This document shows, in pieces, positions 55,384-63,685 of a stretch of DNA of 64,000 bases. This DNA is from JBBRHQ01 sp963738305 (GTDB lineage Bacteria > Actinomycetota > Thermoleophilia > Solirubrobacterales > 70-9). The stretch's first letter is position 1. Each line of letters starts with the position of its first letter. The notes beneath the pieces are model-generated. The model searched no databases, was not told where the DNA came from, and was given only the letters and a program-made list of their open reading frames with translations. The stretch is taken from the NCBI GenBank assembly GCA_963738305.1, contig CAVTVU010000005.1, positions 62,001-126,000 of the forward strand, written 5' to 3'. The position numbers were made by a program, and so were the translations under genes.

Positions 55384-55422
55384 CAGCTCTCCTTTCGACT
55401 CCGTGTCGGGCGATTGTCCCGG

Positions 55423-56178
55423 TTAGTCCGGGCCGCGGTCCTCGACCAGCCGCTGCATCGCCAGCTCCAGCGCCTGGAGCTGCTCGCGAACGCCCTTCAG
55501 CTCGCGCATCGCCACTGCCTCGGCCGAGTGTGCGCCGGACTCCAGCTCGGCCTCGACGTCGGCCAGCTCGGGGCCGAGGAATCGCTGGGCGACTGCGCCG
55601 GTGAGGAGGGCGACGAAGCAGATCCCGACGATCACGATCACCACTGCTACGACTTCCGAGCCGGTCGTTGTCGGGTAGATGTTTGAGCCCACGGTGGTCA
55701 TCGTCGTCACTGCCCAGTAGGCCCCCTCCCAGGCGGTGAGGTGCTGGTTGTGCTTCTCGAAGGCGACGAAGGCGGCTCCGCCGGCGACGATCGTGAACAC
55801 CGCGAGAAGGGCCGCGTAGCGAAGCCCCTCCAGCGAGAAGGCCTCGCGGGAGAGTTGAGCCAGCCGCAGCAATCGGAGCAGGCGCAGGAGACGAAGGATC
55901 TGCAGCCCGGGCGGCAGCACCGGGGGTGTCAGCAGGACGATCACCAGGTCGAGCGGGTGCCGGCGGACCCAGCGGCCGCGGTCGGGCACCACGGCGAGCA
56001 TGATCATCAACTCCGCCAGGAAGGCGAGCCAGACGATCCAGTTGAGCGCGGTGGCGAGGGTCGCCGTGGCCCCGGTTTCGTGGGTCTCCGACAGCGCCAC
56101 GGCGGGCAGGGTGAGCGCCGCGGCGACCATCATCGGCCCGTTGAGGCGTGCGGCGATCCGCTCGCTGCGAGCGTCCAT
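55423..56178 (-). CDS. Voltage-gated-type cation channel with non-canonical selectivity filter
   Basis: About 251 residues from ATG 56178 (a longer reading to 56256 lacks homology). Six hydrophobic segments; S4 is a repeated Leu-Arg helix (LQILRLLRLLRLLRLAQLS), the voltage sensor. The pore loop reads AYWAVTTMTTVGSNIYPTTTG: T-V-G-S-N where K+ channels have T-V-G-Y-G. The C-terminus is a coiled coil (VEAELESGAHSAEAVAMRELKG, VREQLQALELAMQRLV). The family is Ion_trans_2/KvAP-like; the altered filter makes selectivity uncertain. Confidence 0.85.
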   Translation of the reverse strand: MDARSERIAARLNGPMMVAAALTLPAVALSETHETGATATLATALNWIVWLAFLAELMIMLAVVPDRGRWVRRHPLDLVIVLLTPPVLPPGLQILRLLRLLRLLRLAQLSREAFSLEGLRYAALLAVFTIVAGGAAFVAFEKHNQHLTAWEGAYWAVTTMTTVGSNIYPTTTGSEVVAVVIVIVGICFVALLTGAVAQRFLGPELADVEAELESGAHSAEAVAMRELKGVREQLQALELAMQRLVEDRGPD

Positions 56179-56238
56179 GGCGCCCTGTTTCGACGCCCGA
56201 GCGCACCCGCCTGCCCGCCGGGCCCCGGGACAGGGGAC

Positions 56239-56281
56239 GTGGGACCCTTCAACCACGCATATCGCAGTTCAAAGGTCCCAC
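56239..56281. repeat. Inverted repeat in the channel-MarR intergenic region
   Basis: GTGGGACCCTT (56239-56249) and AAAGGTCCCAC (56271-56281), 11-bp arms with one mismatch and a 21-bp loop. It lies 61 nt upstream of the channel ATG and about 60 nt upstream of the MarR start, between the two divergent genes. It could be a regulatory site or an RNA hairpin. Confidence 0.5.
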
Positions 56282-56304
56282 CCCTGTGGGATGCAAACGG
56301 AAAT

Positions 56305-56325
56305 GTAATTCGCTATACTAATTAC
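56305..56325 (+). promoter_or_regulatory. MarR-type operator over a -10 box
   Basis: GTAATT-N9-AATTAC, a perfect 6-bp inverted repeat. TATACT at 56314-56319 within it is a good -10 box; a -35 near 56291 (ATGCAA) is weak. The MarR gene starts 14 nt downstream, so this is probably its autoregulatory operator, also controlling the coupled MFS gene. Confidence 0.65.
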
Positions 56326-56339
56326 CAACGCTAATCAAG

Positions 56340-56789
56340 ATGAACGCGCTCAGACATGACACTTCCCAGCTCAGCACCTCGGCCGCCCGGCTGCGGCTGG
56401 CGATCACCCGCGCTGCCAGGCGCCTTCGCCAGGAGGCCTCGGGGGACCTGACCCCGACCTCTGCCGCTGCGCTGGCGACGGTCGAGCGCCACGGACCGCT
56501 GACCCCGAGCGAGCTGGCGAAGATCGAGCGGGTCAAGCGCCCCACGGCGACCCGGACCCTGCGCCACCTCGCCGACCTCGGCCTGGTCGCTCGCACCCCG
56601 GACCCGGCCGACGGCCGCAGCGCCCTGGTCTCGATCACCGCCGCGGGCCGCGAGCGGCTGCGCCGGCTGCGGGGACGGAAGAACGCCTATCTCGCCCGCC
56701 GGATGCGCGAGATGCCGGAGGACGACGTCCGCACCCTGCAGCGGGCGGCTGAGATCCTCGAGCGCATGCTCGAGGGTGATCGCGGTTGA
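56340..56789 (+). CDS. MarR-family transcriptional regulator
   Basis: 149 residues. Winged helix-turn-helix: LTPTSAAALATVERHGPLTPSELAKIE then RPTATRTLRHLADLGLVARTPDPADGRSALVSIT, where R-x-P-D-P-x-D-G-R is the wing. The C-terminal helix (LARRMREMPEDDVRTLQRAAEILERML) closes the dimer. ATG 56340 follows a promoter/operator with an inverted repeat. Overlaps the downstream MFS transporter by 4 nt: a classical drug-responsive repressor-pump pair. Confidence 0.93.
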   Translation: MNALRHDTSQLSTSAARLRLAITRAARRLRQEASGDLTPTSAAALATVERHGPLTPSELAKIERVKRPTATRTLRHLADLGLVARTPDPADGRSALVSITAAGRERLRRLRGRKNAYLARRMREMPEDDVRTLQRAAEILERMLEGDRG

Positions 56790-58051
56790 CCGCCGCGCTG
56801 CGCCGTTCATTCGACTCCCTGGCAGTGCCCAACTACCGGCGCTACTTCGCCGGTCAGGTCGTCTCGCTCTCCGGCAACTGGATGCAGATGGTGGCCGAGT
56901 CATGGCTGATCCTCGAGCTGACCGACAGCGGCGTCGCGGTCGGGCTGACAACGGCGCTGCAGTTCGTCCCGATCCTGCTCTTCGGGGCCTGGGGCGGCCT
57001 CCTCGCCGACCGTTTCGCAAAGCGGAACCTGCTGATCGCAACCCAGACGCTGATGATCCTGCCGGCGCTCGGGCTGCTGGCGGTGACCGCAACCGGCGTC
57101 GTCGCCCCCTGGATGGTCTACGCGCTCGTGTTCGCCCGGGGGGCCGTCAACTCGGTGGACAATCCGACCCGTCAGAGCTTCGTGATCGAGATGGTCGGCG
57201 CCGAGCGGGTCGTCAACGCGGTCAGCCTCAACAGCGTCATCGTCCACTCCGCCCGCATTTTCGGCCCGGCGCTGGCGGGGATCCTGATCGCGACCCTCGG
57301 CGTCGCGCCATGCTTCGCTGTCAACGCGCTCAGCTTCGTCGTGATGGTCGTCGCCCTCGCCCGGATGAGCTCGGCCGACCTCTCCGCCGCGCCCCGCGCC
57401 CCGCGCGAGCCCGGTGCGGTCCGCGCCGCGTTGCGCTACGTTCGCAGCACCCCCGAGCTGGCCGTGCCGCTGGCCCTGATGGCCCTGGTCGGGACGCTCG
57501 GCCTCAACTTCCCGGTGATCCTGCCGCTGCTGGCGCGCTTCAGCTTCGACGGAGGCGCCTCGGCCTACGCCCTGCTTCTCTCGGCGATGGGCGCCGGCGC
57601 GGTGGTCGGCGCGCTGGTCACGGGCGCCCGAGGTCGAACGGGTCCGAAGCTCGTGGCCGCCGCAGCGCTCGCCTTCGGCCTCCTCTCGCTCCTCGCCGCC
57701 GGGGCCCCGAGCCTCGCCTTCGAATTGCCGGTGCTGGCTCTGCTCGGCGCCTCCGCCGTCACCTTCGCCGCTGCGATCAACTCCTCGCTTCAGCTCTCGG
57801 TCGCCGCCGAGATGCGCGGCCGCGTGATGGCGCTCTACTCGGTCGTCTTCCTGGGGTCGACCGCCATCGGCGGGCCCCTGGCGGGCTGGCTCTCGCAGAC
57901 CTATGACCCGCGGGTCGCGCTGCTGCTCTCGGCTTCCGCCGGCATCTCGGCGGCCTGGGCCGCGCAGGCCTCCTTCGGGCGGCTGCACCGGCGGGCGACC
58001 GCCGAAACCGAACCTGAGAAAGCAATTAGCGGAACCTTACCGACCGCTTAG
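56786..58051 (+). CDS. MFS exporter (EntS/MFS_3 type)
   Basis: 421 residues, about 12 membrane spans, from TTG 56786. N-terminal FDSLAVPNYRRYFAGQVVSLSGNWMQ and the loop GGLLADRFAKRNLLIATQTL carry the MFS G-x-x-x-D-R-x-x-R/K signature. Further spans: RIFGPALAGILIATLGVAPCF and VFLGSTAIGGPLAGWLSQTYDPR. These fit the MFS_3 group that includes enterobactin exporters and macrolide pumps. Gene order MarR-MFS supports an efflux role under MarR control; the drug is unknown. Confidence 0.92.
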   Translation: MTAALRRSFDSLAVPNYRRYFAGQVVSLSGNWMQMVAESWLILELTDSGVAVGLTTALQFVPILLFGAWGGLLADRFAKRNLLIATQTLMILPALGLLAVTATGVVAPWMVYALVFARGAVNSVDNPTRQSFVIEMVGAERVVNAVSLNSVIVHSARIFGPALAGILIATLGVAPCFAVNALSFVVMVVALARMSSADLSAAPRAPREPGAVRAALRYVRSTPELAVPLALMALVGTLGLNFPVILPLLARFSFDGGASAYALLLSAMGAGAVVGALVTGARGRTGPKLVAAAALAFGLLSLLAAGAPSLAFELPVLALLGASAVTFAAAINSSLQLSVAAEMRGRVMALYSVVFLGSTAIGGPLAGWLSQTYDPRVALLLSASAGISAAWAAQASFGRLHRRATAETEPEKAISGTLPTA

Positions 58052-58154
58052 AGCGCGGGCCTAACTTCGTCGCAGTCTCGTCCCCAAATCCATAAGCACC
58101 CTCCCCGGATGGGCGGCGGGCCGCGAGCCCGCCGCTCGTCGTAGGCTGCGGGCC

Positions 58155-59552
58155 TTGCAGCACGACGCCCACGGATACTGGCTCACGGAGGCCGGGCCAG
58201 CGCCCCCGGCCACGCCCCTGGATGGCACTCTCGACGCGGATGTGGTCGTTATCGGCGGCGGCTATACGGGGATGTGGGCCGCCTGGCACCTTTTGCAGGC
58301 GGAGCCGGCGGGAGGGGTGGTCCTGCTCGAGTCGGGGAGCTGCGGACATGGGCCGAGCGGCCGCAACGGCGGCTTCGTCAACTCGCACTGGCTGAGCCTC
58401 GCGACGATGAGCGACCGCTACGGGCCCGCCCCGGCGCTGGCGGTCGCACGCGCCTCGGAGGCGTCCGTCGATGAGATCGGCAGGTTCTGCGAAGAGCAAC
58501 GCGTGGACGCCTGGTATCGCAGGTCCGGCTACCTCGTGGTCTCTGCCTCCCCCGCCCAGGACGAGACCCTGCGCCGCTACACGGACTCGGTCAGGCAGCT
58601 CGGAGGCGGCGATCGTTTCGAGGACCTGTCCGCCGCCGACCTGGCGCTCCGCTGCTGCTCTCCGCGGTTCCGCGGCGCTGCCCTGTTTGCCGACGCGGCC
58701 ACGGTGCAGCCGGCCCGACTCGCCCTGGGCCTGCGGGCACGGCTGGCCGAGCGGGGAGCCGTGATCCGCGAGGACTCGCCGGTTCGACGCCTGCGAGAGG
58801 GGCCCGACGGGGTCGTCGCGGAGACTCCCCAGGGCGTGGTCAGGGCAGCCTCAGCGGTGCTGGCGATCGGCGGCGCCACCGCGTCTCAGCGCTCGCCGTT
58901 GAGGAACCGGCTCACGGTCACCTCGAGTCACATGGTCATCACAGAGCCGGTTCCCGACCTGCTGGAGGAGATCGGATGGACCCGCGGAGAGTCGATCTCC
59001 GACGTCAGGGCGATGGTCCACTACATGCGGACAACTCCCGATGGCAGGATTGCCTTCGGCTGGGGTGGGGGTCCGCCCACCTGCGGCGCGCGGCTCGGAG
59101 GGCGGGTCGAGCGGAATCCGAATCTCGTCGCCGAGGTCGGCCGCCACCTCCGCGCCTTCTTTCCTGGTCTGGAAGACCGGCGCCTGACCCATGCCTGGGG
59201 TGGGCCGATCGACGTCTCTCCGACCCACCTGCCGACGGTGGCCGCACTGCCAGGGGGGCGGGCGTTCGCCGCATTCGGCTTCACGGGAAACGGGGTCGGA
59301 CCGACCCAGATGGTCGGTCGCACCCTGGCCTCGCTGGCCCTCGATCGACGCGACGAGTACTCGCGACTGGCGTTCGTCGATCCGTCCCCGCCGAGCGTTC
59401 CGCCAGAGCCGCTGCGATTCCTCGGCGGCACCGCGATTCGGGCTGGCATCCTGCGCAAGGAGCGCGCCGAGGAGGAGGGTCGAGAGCCGGATCGGATCAG
59501 CCGCGGCCTGGCTGCCGTGCCAGAGCTGATCGGCTTTCACATCGGCCGCTGA
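58155..59552 (+). CDS. FAD-dependent amine/amino-acid oxidase (PuuB/DAO-like)
   Basis: 465 residues from TTG 58155. N-terminal dinucleotide fold DADVVVIGGGYTGMWAAWHLL (G-x-G-x-x-G) then ESGSCGHGPSGRNGGFVNSH, a covalent-flavin-like region of the PuuB/DadA family. Motifs in the middle include AATVQPARLALGLRARLAERG and SAVLAIGG; the C-terminus closes with AFAAFGFTGNGVGPTQMVGRTLASLAL. DAO-type enzymes oxidise amines or D-amino acids. It lies directly beside the dehydrogenase at 59559, in convergent orientation with a 6-nt gap. Confidence 0.88.
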   Translation: MQHDAHGYWLTEAGPAPPATPLDGTLDADVVVIGGGYTGMWAAWHLLQAEPAGGVVLLESGSCGHGPSGRNGGFVNSHWLSLATMSDRYGPAPALAVARASEASVDEIGRFCEEQRVDAWYRRSGYLVVSASPAQDETLRRYTDSVRQLGGGDRFEDLSAADLALRCCSPRFRGAALFADAATVQPARLALGLRARLAERGAVIREDSPVRRLREGPDGVVAETPQGVVRAASAVLAIGGATASQRSPLRNRLTVTSSHMVITEPVPDLLEEIGWTRGESISDVRAMVHYMRTTPDGRIAFGWGGGPPTCGARLGGRVERNPNLVAEVGRHLRAFFPGLEDRRLTHAWGGPIDVSPTHLPTVAALPGGRAFAAFGFTGNGVGPTQMVGRTLASLALDRRDEYSRLAFVDPSPPSVPPEPLRFLGGTAIRAGILRKERAEEEGREPDRISRGLAAVPELIGFHIGR

Positions 59553-59558
59553 GCCGGC

Positions 59559-61031
59559 CTACCAGCGGCTGGTGACGACCTTCTTGCGGGTGTAGAACTC
59601 GATCGCGTCGTCGCCGTTGGCGTGCAGGTCGCCGTCGCAGGAGTCCTTCCAGCCGGCGAAGGGGAACCACGCGACCGGTGCCGGGACGCCGATGTTGACC
59701 CCGAGCATCCCGGCCTCTACCCCGTAGCGGTACTCCCGGGCGGCGGCGCCCGAGGTCGTGAAGATCGAGCCCGAGTTGCCGTAGCGCGATCCATTGACGA
59801 ACTCCAGCGCGGTAGAGAGGTCATCGGCGGCGATCAGGGTCAGCACCGGTCCGAAGATCTCCTCGCGGGCGATGTCGGACTCGTGCTCGGCCGTCTCCAC
59901 GATGGTCGGGCCGAGGATCGTCCCCGCCGGTCCCGCGCCGCGCTCGCGCCCGTCGAGGACGACGTCGGCTCCGTGGGCCTCGGCCTCCGCGACCGCCGCC
60001 ACGGCCCGCTCGCGGGCCTCGGATCCGATCATCGGGCAGACGTCGGTGTCCTCGCCCGCTCCCGGCCCGGTCCGCAGTTCCGCGGCGGCGGCGCTCAGCG
60101 CCTCGCGCACCTCGGCTCGGCGCCCCTCGTCACCGACCAGCACGCAGACGGAACCGGCCAGGCAACGCTGGCCGGCGGCGCCGAAGGCCGAGCCGAGGAT
60201 CGCCGGGATCGACTTCCCGAGGTCGGCGTCCGGCATCACGACAAGCGAGTTCTTCGCCCCGCCGAGGGCCTGGAAGCGCTTGCCCTCCTCGGCGGCGCGG
60301 CTTGCGATCAGGCGCGCGGTCGAGGCCTGGCCGACGAAGGAGATCGCGTCCACGCCGGGGTCGGATAGCAGCGTCTCGACCGCCTCGCGGCCGCCGTGGA
60401 CGAGGTTGACGACCCCGTCGGGGATCGAGGGGATAGCGTCGATCAGCTCGACGATCCGCTCGGAGGGGCGGGGGTCGCGCTCGGACGGCTTCAGCACGAA
60501 GGTGTTGCCGGTGGCGATCGCGTTCGGTAGGAACCAGAGCGGGATCATCGCGGGAAAGTTGAAGGGCGTGATCGCCGCGACCACCCCGACCGGCTGGCGC
60601 ACCAGCTCGACGTCGATCCCGCGGGCCGCTCCCTCGAGGTTTTGGCCCTTCATCAGGTGGGGCACCGCCGCCGCCGACTCCACCGACTCGATTCCGCGGC
60701 CCACCTCGCCGCGGGCGTCGTCGAGCGTCTTGCCCATGTCCTCGGTGACCAGCCGGGCCAGTTCGTCGCGATTGCTGACGAGGGCGTCCCGGAGGTCGAG
60801 CACGGCGCGGGCACGCTGCGGCACCGGGACCTCGCGCCAGGCCGGCTGTGCCTCAGCAGCGCTGCGGACCGCGGCCTCGACGTCGGCACGGACGGAGAGC
60901 GGAACCCTGGCGAGAAGCTCGCCGGAGGCGGGATCGAGGTCCTCGAGCGCCTCGGTGGCCGACGCCTCCCTCCACGCCCCGCCCAGGTAATTGCGAAGGG
61001 TCGGGGCTCGTGTCGCGCTCGCGGTTTCCAT
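59559..61031 (-). CDS. mmsA: CoA-acylating methylmalonate-semialdehyde dehydrogenase-like aldehyde dehydrogenase
   Basis: 491 residues from ATG 61031. ALDH fold: VAAITPFNFPAMIPLWFLPNAIATGNTFVLKPSERDP, GGAKNSLVVMPDADL, the catalytic Cys in AAGQRCLAGSVCVLV, and EIFGPVLTLI. The P-F-N-F-P-A-M-I-P-L and G-A-K-N motifs and the absence of the usual Glu near LGGKN are features of MMSDH-type enzymes, which make acetyl- or propionyl-CoA from semialdehydes in valine, beta-alanine or inositol breakdown. PAPVAWFPFAGWKDS near the C-terminus is also family-typical. Confidence 0.9.
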   Translation of the reverse strand: METASATRAPTLRNYLGGAWREASATEALEDLDPASGELLARVPLSVRADVEAAVRSAAEAQPAWREVPVPQRARAVLDLRDALVSNRDELARLVTEDMGKTLDDARGEVGRGIESVESAAAVPHLMKGQNLEGAARGIDVELVRQPVGVVAAITPFNFPAMIPLWFLPNAIATGNTFVLKPSERDPRPSERIVELIDAIPSIPDGVVNLVHGGREAVETLLSDPGVDAISFVGQASTARLIASRAAEEGKRFQALGGAKNSLVVMPDADLGKSIPAILGSAFGAAGQRCLAGSVCVLVGDEGRRAEVREALSAAAAELRTGPGAGEDTDVCPMIGSEARERAVAAVAEAEAHGADVVLDGRERGAGPAGTILGPTIVETAEHESDIAREEIFGPVLTLIAADDLSTALEFVNGSRYGNSGSIFTTSGAAAREYRYGVEAGMLGVNIGVPAPVAWFPFAGWKDSCDGDLHANGDDAIEFYTRKKVVTSRW

Positions 61032-61055
61032 TGGCGCCAAGCGTGACAGAAATCA

Positions 61056-61219
61056 GTGCCGGCGCGGCATCAACCGCGCCGGCACTTCTGGAATCACCTG
61101 CGGCGGCTTCGCCGCCTCACATGCCTCTGCCCGCGCTAACACCGCGCGGGCATTTCGGGAATAACCTGCGGCGGCTTCGCCGCCTTACATGCCTCTGCCC
61201 GCGCTAACACCGCGCGGGC
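61056..61219 (+). repeat. Hairpin array: one B-type stem plus two tandem A-B two-hairpin units
   Basis: GTGCCGGCGCGG-CATCAA-CCGCGCCGGCAC (61056-61085, 12-bp stem) precedes two units 68 bp apart. Each unit has A, GGCGGC-TTC-GCCGCC (61102-61116, 61170-61184), and B, GCCCGCGC-TAACACC-GCGCGGGC (61129-61151, 61197-61219). The connecting bases (CTCACATGCCTCT, CTTACATGCCTCT) and the lead-in AATAACCTGC or AATCACCTGC are conserved. The array fills the gap between the betaine-binding-protein gene and the mmsA-like gene. Same family as 43679-43738. Confidence 0.7.
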
Positions 61220-61226
61220 ATTTCAG

Positions 61227-62201
61227 CTATTTGGTGTAGCCGTCCTCCTTCAGGTACTCCGCTGCGACTGCCGCCGGCGTCTGCTTGTCGATGTCGACCC
61301 GGGCGTCCAGCTCCTGCATGATCGGGATCGTCAGGCCCTTCTGGACCAGCGTGATCGTCTTCTCGTAGTCTGGACCTGCCTTCGCAACCGTCTTCGGGTC
61401 GGTGACGAAGATGACGTTGCCGGCCGGGAAGACGTGCTTGTCGTCACTGAGGATCACGTACTTGTTCTTCTGCGCGGAGAGCTGCGCGTCGGTGGTGAAC
61501 AGGATCGAGAGGTCCGCCTGGCCCTTGTCGAGCACCTCATAGCGCAGCGCGATGTCCACCGGTGTGAACTTTGGATCAAATCCGTAGTACTTCTGCAGGC
61601 CGAGCAGGCAGTCGATCCGCTGCCGGCACTCGGGCGATCCGTAGAGGTTCAACTGCTTCGACTTGCCGGTCAGGTCGGAGACGTCCTTCAGCCCGTACTT
61701 CTCGGCGGTCGAGCGCAACGTCCCGACCGCGTTGGCGCTGGCGAACGGCGTCGGCGGGAAGGCTTCGAGCCCCTCCTTCTTGAAGTCCGCGTTGGCCTTC
61801 GCGTAGGCGGCCTGCGCGTTGGCCGGGACCTTCTCGGGGTCGACCCCGAAGAACGAGGTCAGCGCGGTGCTCGCGTACTCGGGGTAGCCGGATATCTGCC
61901 CGGCCTTCAGGGCCTGGAGCGCGACCGTCTCGGACCCGAGGTTGAGGTCCTTCTTGACCTTGTAGCCGGCCGCCTCGAGCGCCTGGGAGTAGATCTCGCC
62001 AAGGACGATCTGCTCGGTGAAGTTCTTCGAGCCGATCGTCAGCGTGACGTTGCCATTGGATGGGTTGGAGGTGATGGTGGGGCCGCTGCCGCTGGAGCTG
62101 GTGGTGCCGTTGTCGCTGCTCCCGCAGGCCGACAGCCCGAGGACGAGGGCGAGCACCGCGATGGCGGCGATCGGGGCGCGGGTACGCGCGCTGAGATTCA
62201 T
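61227..62201 (-). CDS. Glycine betaine/choline ABC transporter substrate-binding lipoprotein (OsmF/OpuCC-like)
   Basis: 324 residues. Lipoprotein signal: IAAIAVLALVLGLSACGSS with the lipobox L-S-A-C. A Ser/Gly/Thr linker follows, then TLTIGSKNFTEQIVLGEIYSQALEAAGYKV, LNLGSETVALQALKAGQISGYPEY, PFASANAVGTLRSTAEKYGL and ILFTTDAQLSAQKNKYVILSDD, the OpuAC fold of quaternary-amine receptors. It is the first (receptor) subunit cited here of a four-gene importer; two permeases and an ATPase are encoded upstream on the same strand. Confidence 0.92.
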   Translation of the reverse strand: MNLSARTRAPIAAIAVLALVLGLSACGSSDNGTTSSSGSGPTITSNPSNGNVTLTIGSKNFTEQIVLGEIYSQALEAAGYKVKKDLNLGSETVALQALKAGQISGYPEYASTALTSFFGVDPEKVPANAQAAYAKANADFKKEGLEAFPPTPFASANAVGTLRSTAEKYGLKDVSDLTGKSKQLNLYGSPECRQRIDCLLGLQKYYGFDPKFTPVDIALRYEVLDKGQADLSILFTTDAQLSAQKNKYVILSDDKHVFPAGNVIFVTDPKTVAKAGPDYEKTITLVQKGLTIPIMQELDARVDIDKQTPAAVAAEYLKEDGYTK

Positions 62202-62243
62202 GGGCGAGACTCCTCCTTGGTGGGGTGCGATTGTTGAAGCCTT

Positions 62244-62975
62244 TCATTCCCGTCCGAGGCGAAGGCCCGGAGAGGTCATCAGCCACTGGATCCCGGCCAG
62301 GGTCAGTTCGAGAACAAGTGCCATCAGCGCCACGAGGATCGCCCCGGCCAGCACCCCTTCGTCGCCGTAGACGTTGCGGGAGATGATGAAGTCGCCCAGC
62401 GTGACCACGCCGACCAGCGGGGCGATCGTCGCGGTGGCGACGATGTTGATCGTCGCCGTCCGCACGCCGCTCATGATCGTCGGCACCGCAAGCGGCAGCT
62501 CTACCCTGCGGATCACCCCTCCGCCAGACATCCCCATCCCGCGCGCCGCCTCGACCGCGTCGCGGTTCACCTGGCTGACGCCGACATAGGTGTTGGTGAG
62601 GATCGGGGGTATGCCCAGGACCGCGAGCGCCAGAGTCAGGTTGCCGAGGCCGACCCCGATCGCGGCGGCCACGAAGGCGATCAGCGCGAGCTCGGGGATC
62701 GCCCTCCCCGCATTGCCGATCGCCAGCGCCAGGCCCTCGCCGGCGCCCCTGTGGCCCAGGTAGACGCCGATCGGGAAGGCGATCACGAATGAGACGCCCA
62801 GCGCCAGCAGGGTGACCTTGAGCTGCTCGGCGGCCAGTTTGCCGACCTGGTGGAGCCCGCCGACGGTGGCCAGTCCGCCCCCGGTCTTGGCCGGTTGCTG
62901 GTGGAAGATGAAGTCGAAGGCGTCGCCGAACAGTCCGAGCACCGAGAGGGGCACGTGGGGGTCGATCGCGCTCAT
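62244..62975 (-). CDS. Glycine betaine ABC transporter permease (OpuCB-like)
   Basis: 243 residues, about six membrane spans. LKVTLLALGVSFVIAFPIGVYLG, AGRAIPELALIAFVAAAIGVGLG, IPPILTNTYVGVSQVNRDAVEAARGMGMSGGGVIRRVELPLAVPTIMSGV (EAA coupling loop E-A-A-R-G-M-G-M), IAPLVGVVTLGDFIISR. Starts overlapping the stop of the second permease by 4 nt and ends 42 nt before the receptor gene. Confidence 0.9.
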   Translation of the reverse strand: MSAIDPHVPLSVLGLFGDAFDFIFHQQPAKTGGGLATVGGLHQVGKLAAEQLKVTLLALGVSFVIAFPIGVYLGHRGAGEGLALAIGNAGRAIPELALIAFVAAAIGVGLGNLTLALAVLGIPPILTNTYVGVSQVNRDAVEAARGMGMSGGGVIRRVELPLAVPTIMSGVRTATINIVATATIAPLVGVVTLGDFIISRNVYGDEGVLAGAILVALMALVLELTLAGIQWLMTSPGLRLGRE

Positions 62976-63685
62976 CCGCTCGCCACCCGCCGCCAGGGCG
63001 TCAGTCGCCGCTGGATCCCGACCAGGGCGAGGTCGAAGGCCAGAGCGAGGAGGATCGCGAGACTCCCGGCGATCACGATCCCCGTCTTGAAGGTCAGGTT
63101 CCCCGCGGTGTAGATCTCGGTGCCGAGGCCACCTCCGTTGACGAACACCGCAAGGGTTGCCAGGGCCACCGTGCTGACCGTTGCGATCCGCAGCCCGGCG
63201 ACGATCTCCGGCATCGCCAGCGGGATCTCGACCCGCCACAGCAGCTGGCGGTCGGTCAGCCCCATTCCTCGGCCCGCCTCCGTGATGTCGGCCGGCACGT
63301 TGTCGAGGCCGGTGGTGACATTGCGATAGATGATCTGCAGGGTGAACGCGGTCAGCGCGATGATCGCCGTGGTCCGGCCGCGTCCGGTGATCGGCAGCAG
63401 CAGGAAGAAGAAGGCGATGCTCGGGATCGTGTAGAGGATCCCGGTGGCGCCGAGGAAGGTCGGCCTCAGCCAGCGGCGGCGGTGGGACAGTAGGGCGAGC
63501 CCGAAGGCGATCGCGAAGCCGGCGCAGACCGAGGCCAGGACGAGAATGACGTGCTGGATCGCCGGGTCGACGTAGCGGTTGAAGTTGTCGACCGCCCAGC
63601 CCGGGCAGAAGAGGTCGTTGCGCTGGATGCAGTCCGGATTGCTGCGGTTGTGCAGGATGACGTCGGCGAGCGGGGCGCTAGTCAT
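62972..63685 (-). CDS. Glycine betaine ABC transporter permease (OpuCD-like)
   Basis: About 237 residues from ATG 63685. An N-terminal extracytoplasmic stretch (NRSNPDCIQRNDLFCPGWAVDNF) has two Cys. Spans include HVILVLASVCAGFAIAFGLALLSH, ILYTIPSIAFFFLLLP; the coupling loop is ITEAGRGMGLTDRQLLWRVEIPLAMPEIVAGL. GGGLGTEIYTAG marks the family. Two related permeases in one operon are usual for OpuB/OpuC-type importers. Confidence 0.9.
   Translation of the reverse strand: MTSAPLADVILHNRSNPDCIQRNDLFCPGWAVDNFNRYVDPAIQHVILVLASVCAGFAIAFGLALLSHRRRWLRPTFLGATGILYTIPSIAFFFLLLPITGRGRTTAIIALTAFTLQIIYRNVTTGLDNVPADITEAGRGMGLTDRQLLWRVEIPLAMPEIVAGLRIATVSTVALATLAVFVNGGGLGTEIYTAGNLTFKTGIVIAGSLAILLALAFDLALVGIQRRLTPWRRVASG

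Noticed and set aside
61056..61219. A CRISPR array
   Set aside because: Two near-identical units 68 bp apart with no unique spacers, no cas genes nearby and self-complementary units; these are tandem hairpin repeats.
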